NCBI GenBank assembly: GCA_027619145.1
Contig: JAQCGA010000016.1
Location: 1-17,503, forward strand
Direction of reading: 5' to 3'
DNA from: a bacterium
GTDB lineage: Bacteria > Latescibacterota > UBA2968 > GCA-2709665
DNA length: 17,503 nt
The notes under the pieces were generated by a model, which was given only the letters and a program-made list of their open reading frames with translations, was not told the origin of the DNA and made no database searches. Below are positions 13,144 through 17,503 of this stretch, piece by piece; positions within the stretch are counted from its first letter, which is position 1; the number at the start of each line of letters is the position of its first letter. The translations under genes were made by a program, and so were the position numbers.

Positions 13144-15714
13144 ATGGACTACGGTGTTTCCAGATGGCGGCACAAGCCGCCTTTTTTTGCCGTATTTGGG
13201 CTGGCTGCCGGTGGGTACTATGTTGCCGGAAAAATGGCTCTGTTACTGGCTATCCCGCCAGGGTATGCCACGGCTGTATGGCCAGCGTCTGGTATTGCGC
13301 TGGCCAGTGCGTTGTTGTGTGGGTACCGCGTGTGGCCCGGGGTCTTGCTCGGGTCGTTTTTTGTGAATGTGGGAACCTCCTTTGACGCATCTACTACGGC
13401 TTCTATTTTGAAGTCTCTGATGCTTGCTACGGGAATTGGCGGAGGGGCTGCCTTTCAAGCTGTTGCGGGTGCATGGTTGATCCGCCGGTTCGTTGGGTTT
13501 CCGAACGCGCTGGATCGAGAGAAGCAGATTGCCGGATTTCTGGCTCTTGGGGGTCCGGTCAGTTGTACAGTGAGTGCTACGGTGGGCGTAGTGAATTTGT
13601 GGTTGAGCGGTGTACTGGGTGGGGCGCAGGTACCGCTGAGTTGGTTTACCTGGTGGGTTGGAGATACGATAGGTGTATTGATTTTTACGCCGCTGGTTTT
13701 TATCTGGACAGCAGTACCCCGAAATGTCTGGCGTGCACGTCGTGTTTCACTGGGGTTGCCGCTGTGTATTACGTTTCTACTATCTGTTTTGGTTTTTGTG
13801 CGTGCAAGCGCCTGGGAAGAAAAACGGCTACATTTCGAGTTTGAACGTTTGGCGGAAGGCTTGAGCCGGTCCATCCAGTACAGGGTGAGTACGTATCTTC
13901 AGACTCTGGGTTCTATCGAGAGCTTTTACAAAAGCTCTCCGGAGTTTGAGCGTGGCCAGTTTGATGTTTTTGCTGGCAATCTGTATCTCCAGCATTCGGG
14001 AATCCAGGCGTTGTCGTGGGTGCCGCGCGTACCTGGTTCAAAACGGGCACAATATGAAGAAGATGCACACAGGACGGGGTCTTTAGATTTTCGGTTTACA
14101 GAGCGGAATGCACAAGGCGAAATAATCCGGGCAGGACACCGGGACGAGTATTTTCCTGTTTATCATATGGTGCCTTTGGCAGGCAATGAAAGTTCGCTGG
14201 GATTCGATTTGGCATCCAATCCTGCGCGTCAAACCGCTCTGGCTTTGGCCAGAGATCTGGGCCGTCCTGTTGCAACTTCCCCAATTACGCTTGTTCAGGA
14301 AACGGGGAATCAGTCCGGTTTTCTGGTTTGTCTGCCTATGTATAAACGCAGCGTGTATCCTGGCACCCTTGAAGAACGCCGCCGGTATTTAGAAGGGTAT
14401 GCGACGGGTGTGTTTCGGTGCGGGGATATGGTGAATGCGGTGCTCCAGAATGGAGAGTGGCAGGGGTTGATGTTCCAGCTCTACGATGTGTCGGATTCTT
14501 TAGCACATGTGCGCGTATACGATGGCAGAGCAGATATGGGGGAGGCTGGGGATCGCGTCTCTTCTATGCATTGGGAAACTACACTGGATGTGGCGGAGCG
14601 GGTATGGCGTTTGCATGTTGGGCCTACGCCGGAATACCTTACGATGCAAAGTACCTGGCAAGCGTGGGGCGTTTTGGTGGGTGGACTCTTTTTTACGAGT
14701 TTGCTGGGGGCTTTTCTTCTGGTTGTCACAGGGCATACGGCACGGGTTGAAGAGGTTGTGCATGAACGGACGGCAGACCTGGAAGCAGCGAATGTGAGAT
14801 TACAGGATGAAATTGTAGAGCGGAAAAGCGGAGAGGAAGCCCTGTACGAGGCCAAGAATGTTGCGGAAGCGGCCAACCGTGCCAAGAGTGAATTTCTGGC
14901 CAATATGAGCCACGAGATCCGGACACCGATGAACGGTGTGATTGGAATGACTGGGCTGGCGCTGGATACAGAGTTGACCGCCGAACAAAAAGAATACCTG
15001 AATCTGGTGAAAGTATCTGCAGATGCTTTGATGGAAATTATCAATGATATTCTGGATTTTTCCAAAATTGAAGCCGGAAGACTGGACCTGGAGCAGGTTG
15101 AGTTCGACTTGCATGCCAACCTGAGAGAGGCGCTCCAAACCCTGGAGACAAAGGCTACGGAGAAAGGGCTAGAGCTGGTGTTGGATCTGCGGCCCGATGT
15201 ACCGGAACAGGTGGTTGGAGATCCGGGACGATTGCGTCAGGTCATGATAAACCTGCTGGGAAATGCCGTTAAATTTACGGAACAAGGTGGCGTGAGCGTG
15301 CGGGCCGAAGTGGAGGCGATTACGGAAGATGCAGTACATTTGCGTGTTTGTGTGTCCGATACGGGAATTGGGATTCCGCTTGAAAAACAGCAATCTATTT
15401 TTGAGGCGTTTACCCAGGCCGACGGGTCTACAACGCGGCATTATGGCGGTACAGGATTGGGATTGACCATTTCGATGCAGCTGGTGGAAATGATGGGAGG
15501 GAAGGTGTGGTTGGAGAGCGAAACAGGAGAAGGGAGTCGGTTATTTTACGGTTATTCTGAAATTAGACCAGCGGGCCGAGGGTGTGATCCGGGCAACAGT
15601 TGCGGGGCATACGGGGGTCCGTCCGGAAGGTTCAGGAGATTCGGTTCCGGTTATGGAGAAGCCTTCTCTGCAAGAAAACCAAAGGCCTTTGCACATTCTA
15701 CTTGCCGAAGATAA
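13144..15714 (+). CDS. MASE1-CHASE sensor histidine kinase; C-terminus lost by frameshift
   Basis: Domains in order are: a multi-helix MASE1 membrane region (about 12-220, with [18 protein letters not shown] and NVG), an extracytoplasmic CHASE sensor (about 270-430, with [31 protein letters not shown] and GFLVCLPMY), a membrane helix (507-530), a coiled coil, HisKA with phospho-acceptor His590 ([12 protein letters not shown]), and HATPase with N box ([11 protein letters not shown]), DTGIGIP and [10 protein letters not shown]. Homology ends at GEGSR (residue 799). The last 57 residues have no family character. Reading on in the +1 frame restores YFTVILKLD and runs straight into the REC-HPt gene, so this was one hybrid kinase of about 1100 aa. 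The ATG has no clear ribosome-binding site. A terminator lies inside the first codons, yet the first membrane helix needs a start upstream of it. Confidence 0.82.
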   Translation: MDYGVSRWRHKPPFFAVFGLAAGGYYVAGKMALLLAIPPGYATAVWPASGIALASALLCGYRVWPGVLLGSFFVNVGTSFDASTTASILKSLMLATGIGGGAAFQAVAGAWLIRRFVGFPNALDREKQIAGFLALGGPVSCTVSATVGVVNLWLSGVLGGAQVPLSWFTWWVGDTIGVLIFTPLVFIWTAVPRNVWRARRVSLGLPLCITFLLSVLVFVRASAWEEKRLHFEFERLAEGLSRSIQYRVSTYLQTLGSIESFYKSSPEFERGQFDVFAGNLYLQHSGIQALSWVPRVPGSKRAQYEEDAHRTGSLDFRFTERNAQGEIIRAGHRDEYFPVYHMVPLAGNESSLGFDLASNPARQTALALARDLGRPVATSPITLVQETGNQSGFLVCLPMYKRSVYPGTLEERRRYLEGYATGVFRCGDMVNAVLQNGEWQGLMFQLYDVSDSLAHVRVYDGRADMGEAGDRVSSMHWETTLDVAERVWRLHVGPTPEYLTMQSTWQAWGVLVGGLFFTSLLGAFLLVVTGHTARVEEVVHERTADLEAANVRLQDEIVERKSGEEALYEAKNVAEAANRAKSEFLANMSHEIRTPMNGVIGMTGLALDTELTAEQKEYLNLVKVSADALMEIINDILDFSKIEAGRLDLEQVEFDLHANLREALQTLETKATEKGLELVLDLRPDVPEQVVGDPGRLRQVMINLLGNAVKFTEQGGVSVRAEVEAITEDAVHLRVCVSDTGIGIPLEKQQSIFEAFTQADGSTTRHYGGTGLGLTISMQLVEMMGGKVWLESETGEGSRLFYGYSEIRPAGRGCDPGNSCGAYGGPSGRFRRFGSGYGEAFSARKPKAFAHSTCRR
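13166..13188 (+). terminator. Intrinsic terminator hairpin inside the first codons of the kinase gene
   Basis: GGCGGC (13166-13171) pairs perfectly with GCCGCC (13176-13181) around the tetraloop ACAA and is followed by seven T (13182-13188). This is a textbook rho-independent terminator. It lies 65 nt after the stop of the cNMP-binding gene and 22 nt into the kinase reading frame. It probably ends the molybdenum hydroxylase operon, and might act as an attenuator for the kinase. Confidence 0.82.
15541..15547 (+). other. Frameshift site splitting the hybrid kinase
   Basis: At TTATTTT the kinase frame (frame 1) loses homology. Skipping one T at 15541-15542 gives Arg-Tyr-Phe-Thr-Val-Ile-Leu-Lys-Leu, the normal end of a HATPase domain, and continues without a stop in frame 2 through the REC and HPt domains to 16447. 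The required shift is +1, so a standard -1 slippery site does not explain it. The options are a one-base indel in the organism or a sequencing or assembly error beside a T run. Confidence 0.75.
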
Positions 15715-16447
15715 TGCTGTGAACCAGCGGTTGGCCGTGGGGTTACTTGAAAATAGAAGTCATAGGGTAAGGGTTGCGTCCAATGGGCAGGAGGCGTTGG
15801 ACGTTTTGGAGGCAGAGCATTTTGATCTGGTGATTATGGATGTGCAGATGCCCGATGTAGATGGATTTGAGGCAACGGCGCGGATCCGTGAACGGGAACA
15901 GATAACCGGCGGGCATGTACCGATTATTGCGATGACGGCCTATGCGATGAAAGGCGATCAGGAACGTTGTCTGGCGTCAGGAATGGATGCGTACGTAAGC
16001 AAACCGGTTCAGGCACAGGAGTTGTTTCGAGCAATTGATACCGTGTTAGGGCAGGTTGTAAAGGAGGAGCCGTTGAGAGATGCCGGAGGAGATCAGGAAG
16101 TATTCAATAAGGATGAACTCCTGGAGCGCGTAGATGGAGACGAAGCGCTTTTTGATGAGCTGATTGGGCTGTTTCTGGAAGACTGTCCAACGGTACTGGC
16201 GGATATCCGTGCTGCGGTTGAACAGAAAGATGGAGAGGAACTGGAGAGGGCCGCACACCGAATGAAAGGGATGGCCGGAAATTTCAGTGCCGGCCCAGTT
16301 GTTGCCGTGGCGCACCGGCTGGAAGGAATGGGGCGCGAGGGTAACCTGGGAAGTATTGAAGAGGAGTACAAAGAATTGAAGGTGGAAGCGCTTCGGCTGA
16401 TAGACGCTTTGGAGCGGGTTCGGACGGATACAGGTGGGACGAAGTAA
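15584..16447 (+). CDS. Response receiver plus HPt module, detached C-terminal part of the hybrid kinase
   Basis: The first in-frame start is GTG 15584; ATG 15653 is an alternative. Neither has a well-spaced ribosome-binding site, which fits a fragment of a larger gene. With the first start the product has 287 aa. The REC domain (about 36-158) has ILLAEDN (Glu42, Asp43), [12 protein letters not shown] (phospho-acceptor Asp86), AMTAYAM and SKP (Lys140). The HPt domain (about 174-280) has [14 protein letters not shown] with phospho-acceptor His225. The phosphate would move from His590 of the kinase to Asp86, then His225, then to an unlinked response regulator not present in the window. If the frameshift is real, the module may still be made separately from an internal start, but the relay would no longer be covalently linked. 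Confidence 0.82.
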   Translation: MIRATVAGHTGVRPEGSGDSVPVMEKPSLQENQRPLHILLAEDNAVNQRLAVGLLENRSHRVRVASNGQEALDVLEAEHFDLVIMDVQMPDVDGFEATARIREREQITGGHVPIIAMTAYAMKGDQERCLASGMDAYVSKPVQAQELFRAIDTVLGQVVKEEPLRDAGGDQEVFNKDELLERVDGDEALFDELIGLFLEDCPTVLADIRAAVEQKDGEELERAAHRMKGMAGNFSAGPVVAVAHRLEGMGREGNLGSIEEEYKELKVEALRLIDALERVRTDTGGTK

Positions 16448-16550
16448 GTAAAATATCAATGATCCGACGTCGGGATTTTCCCCGGTGTGCGGTAGAATCA
16501 GCGATTTCTTTTGTGGGTCTGAAACACAAACAAGGGCGAAGGGAGGGCGC

Positions 16551-17503
16551 ATGGATCGGGAGGCCTGGAAAACCGCATTGCAGGTTTTCCTGCTGATCGG
16601 CGTACTGTACCTGTTCCTGGTCAGCATCGGGTTGATGGGGGCGGCATTCAAACTGTTCGGCAAAGGATTTGCCCAGCAGCTTGTGGAGACAACATCGAAT
16701 CCTCTGGTGGGGCTGTTTGCAGGTATTCTGGCAACCACACTTGTGCAGAGTTCTTCTACGACCACGTCAATTGCTGTGGGCCTGGTGGCTGCTGGTGGAT
16801 TGACGGTTTCAGGTGCAGTGCCGATTATTATGGGTGCCAATATTGGTACCAGCGTGACAAATACCCTGGTTTCTATGGGGCATATCACACGTAAAGAAGA
16901 GTTTCGGCGTGCGCTGGCGGGTGCTACGGTACACGATTTTTTCAATGTAATATCAGTACTGATCCTTTTCCCACTGGAACTGTGGTTTGGTTATCTGGAA
17001 CACCTTTCCCAGCTGGTGTCCGGAGGGTTTGTTGGGGCAGGTGGTCTGGCGTTTGCCAGTCCAATCAAGCTGGCTGTCCAGCCGGCGGTAGGTGTAGTTG
17101 TGGCTGCGCTGGGGGAGAACAGCACGCTGATTCTGATTCTTTCATTGGTCATGATGTATGGTGCGCTGAAATTCCTGGTGGACCTGGCCCGGGGTCTGGT
17201 GGTACGGCGGGCGGAACGTTTTTTGAACCGCTATTTATTCGGTGCACCGTCTCTGGCCATGTTGTTTGGCCTGGTGTTGACGGTGATGGTGCAGAGTAGT
17301 TCTATTACAACTTCGCTGGTTATTCCGCTGGTAGGGGCGGGTATCTTGACGTTGGAGCAGATTTTTCCGTACACGCTGGGCGCGAATGTGGGGACTACGG
17401 TTACGGCAATGCTGGCGGCGCTTTCTACGGGGAATATTGCCGCCGTTACGATTGCGTTCGCGCATCTCTTTTTTAATTTAAGTGGAATTTTGTTAATTTA
17501 TCC
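16551..17503 (+). CDS. Na+/phosphate cotransporter-family (NptA/PF02690-type) membrane protein, partial at the right edge
   Basis: The frame is open from the ATG at 16551 (GGGAGG upstream) to the window end, giving 317 residues and no stop. It has the two inverted repeats of this family, each with a QSSS motif: TTLVQSSSTTTS (62-73) and MVQSSSITTS (246-255). Each is followed by a glycine motif, GANIGTS (95-101) and GANVGTT (278-284). Several hydrophobic helices surround them. The family includes sodium-dependent phosphate importers, and some bacterial members carry a C-terminal PhoU domain, which cannot be judged here. It lies 103 bp after the REC-HPt gene. A hairpin TTTGTG/CACAAA (16510-16530) is in the gap, without a clear T tract, so co-transcription is possible but not shown. 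Confidence 0.9.
   Translation, partial: MDREAWKTALQVFLLIGVLYLFLVSIGLMGAAFKLFGKGFAQQLVETTSNPLVGLFAGILATTLVQSSSTTTSIAVGLVAAGGLTVSGAVPIIMGANIGTSVTNTLVSMGHITRKEEFRRALAGATVHDFFNVISVLILFPLELWFGYLEHLSQLVSGGFVGAGGLAFASPIKLAVQPAVGVVVAALGENSTLILILSLVMMYGALKFLVDLARGLVVRRAERFLNRYLFGAPSLAMLFGLVLTVMVQSSSITTSLVIPLVGAGILTLEQIFPYTLGANVGTTVTAMLAALSTGNIAAVTIAFAHLFFNLSGILLIY

Noticed and set aside
15541..15547. Programmed -1 ribosomal frameshifting in the hybrid kinase
   Set aside because: The frame change needed is +1, and no X-XXY-YYZ heptamer with a downstream structure in the right register is visible.
16460..16530. Terminator between the REC-HPt gene and the Na/Pi transporter gene
   Set aside because: The ATCCGAC/GTCGGGAT and TTTGTG/CACAAA repeats are short, imperfect or lack a following T tract, so I could not support a terminator call.
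16046..16945. Minus-strand open frame (299 codons) across the HPt region and Na/Pi gene
   Set aside because: Both plus-strand genes have clear family motifs and ribosome-binding sites; the antisense frame has neither.

Overview
This window comes from a bacterium that is probably Gram-negative. It encodes an outer-membrane barrel protein, two lipoproteins and a Tat-exported molybdoenzyme subunit. The genus cannot be named from sequence alone. A PorV/UPF0164-type barrel is compatible with an FCB-like, spirochaete-like or related uncultured lineage, but that is inference. An in-frame UGA at the catalytic position of a peroxiredoxin indicates that the organism uses selenocysteine. I see no tRNA, rRNA, CRISPR array, insertion sequence or phage gene, and no gene-free stretch longer than about 225 bp.

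Positions 1-5226 are all on the minus strand. A divergent promoter region (5227-5449) appears to drive a four-gene set: a metallophosphoesterase-HAD fusion, a degenerate GT51-like membrane protein, a transglutaminase-like protein and a MORN-repeat lipoprotein. After a 163-bp gap with a candidate promoter come a proline-rich lipoprotein and an overlapping outer-membrane barrel gene that runs off the left edge. These genes look envelope-related, but no pathway can be assigned.

Positions 5450-8388 are on the plus strand. A RidA-family gene is followed by the most notable gene of the window, a Bcp/PrxQ-type peroxiredoxin. Its peroxidatic cysteine codon is replaced by UGA (6028-6030), and a stem-loop fitting a bacterial SECIS element follows directly (6032-6080). 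A strong intrinsic terminator (6346-6400) closes this pair. An RNase II/R-family exoribonuclease comes next.

Positions 8389-13101 hold a molybdenum hydroxylase operon behind a clear sigma70-type promoter (TTGACA, 17 bp, TATATA). It encodes a Tat-exported 2Fe-2S subunit, a molybdopterin subunit and an FAD subunit with a 4Fe-4S insert, an arrangement like E. coli PaoABC. A 79-residue five-cysteine protein of unknown function and a stand-alone cyclic-nucleotide-binding protein follow.

Positions 13102-16447 encode a MASE1-CHASE-HisKA-HATPase-REC-HPt hybrid histidine kinase. A one-base frameshift near 15541 splits it in two, and an intrinsic terminator hairpin lies inside its first codons. A Na/Pi cotransporter-family gene runs off the right edge.
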